64,000 nt of DNA from contig NC_089428.1 in the NCBI RefSeq assembly GCF_013426205.1, positions 1,736,001 through 1,800,000 on the forward strand, read 5' to 3'. A model generated the notes under the pieces. That model saw only the letters and a program-made list of their open reading frames with translations, searched no databases and was not told the DNA's origin. Both the position numbers and the translations under genes were made by a program. Each line of letters opens with the position of its first letter. Within the stretch, counting starts at the first letter, position 1. Shown here one piece after another: positions 63,781 to 64,000 of the stretch. This DNA is from Metarhizium brunneum. Lineage: Eukaryota > Ascomycota > Sordariomycetes > Hypocreales > Clavicipitaceae.

Positions 63781-64000
63781 ATGGACATGGCATCAATTCG
63801 GTACGAGCGCCTGGAGGCGACGGACAAGTTCGACCCGGCCGACGACGACAGCAACAACAACATCATCAACACGGCGACGGAAGACACCAGCTCGCCCTCT
63901 CGCAGGCGGCCGATCTGGACGCGGAGACAGGCAACGCTGGCCCTTCTCGGCAACCTCGTCCTGCTCCTGACGTCGATATGCCTCTTGTCGGTGGCAGCTC
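63781..64000 (+). CDS. N-terminal part of a type-II membrane protein, UstYa-like (cut by window edge)
   Basis: The first 73 codons of a gene that continues beyond the window. The start ATG follows an A-rich leader (CCGACCATGG). Residues 1-46 are polar and acidic (MDMASIRYERLEATDKFDPA), ending in a basic patch (SRRRPIWTRRQ). A hydrophobic helix follows (ATLALLGNLVLLLTSICLLS). This short cytosolic head plus one signal-anchor helix is the N-terminal build of fungal UstYa/DUF3328 proteins, which oxidise peptide precursors, but many other type-II membrane proteins share it. The diagnostic HxxHC motifs would lie downstream, outside the window, so the family call is tentative. Confidence 0.5.
   Translation, partial: MDMASIRYERLEATDKFDPADDDSNNNIINTATEDTSSPSRRRPIWTRRQATLALLGNLVLLLTSICLLSVAA

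Overview
This is nuclear DNA from a filamentous ascomycete. Genes sit on both strands and carry short introns (about 45-100 bp) with GTRNGT donors, CTAAC/CTGAC-type branch sites and YAG acceptors. Coding exons are GC-rich and intergenic DNA is more AT-rich. The gene set (PRE-2/STE2-type pheromone receptor with the LPLGTLAAQ TM7 motif, WSC sensor, GH105 enzyme, cyanamide hydratase, fungal indoleamine dioxygenase) fits Sordariomycetes, most likely Hypocreales. That placement is inference from protein character, not from a search. I resolve 24 intact or plausibly intact protein genes, one gene cut by the right edge, and two pseudogenes. No rRNA, tRNA or CRISPR was recognised. Layout: positions 1-14400 are gene-poor. 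They hold a sterol-desaturase/fatty-acid-hydroxylase gene, a Gly/Asn-repeat GPI-anchored wall protein, a wrecked OPT oligopeptide transporter and a free-standing PIF1-type helicase. From 14.4 to 23.4 kb come a WSC cell-wall sensor, a broken AHSA1/SRPBCC gene, a secreted GH105 glycosidase, an SRAP (HMCES-like) abasic-site protein, an uncharacterised Cys-motif protein and a histidine phosphatase. From 23.4 to 40 kb lies a conserved housekeeping block: GUF1 (mitochondrial EF4), a large MIT-domain protein, CTNNBL1, V-ATPase subunit G and PET117 (head to head), and RPB2. From 41 to 45.6 kb are a cyanamide hydratase beside an MFS transporter of the allantoate-permease type, and an unknown protein. 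From 46 to 56 kb are a TOM5-like mini-protein, a disordered unknown protein, the alpha-pheromone receptor STE2, ESCRT-I VPS23 and indoleamine 2,3-dioxygenase. From 56.7 kb to the end are a 15-exon ABCC-type ABC transporter, a 64-residue secreted peptide gene and the first 73 codons of a type-II membrane protein that looks UstYa-like. How they work together: most neighbours are unrelated housekeeping genes. Two groups may be functional units: cyanamide hydratase plus MFS transporter (nitrogen scavenging), and ABC transporter plus secreted peptide plus UstYa-like start (possible edge of a secondary-metabolite or RiPP-type cluster). Intron-exon models were built by hand and checked for reading-frame closure. 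They have not been tested against transcripts.
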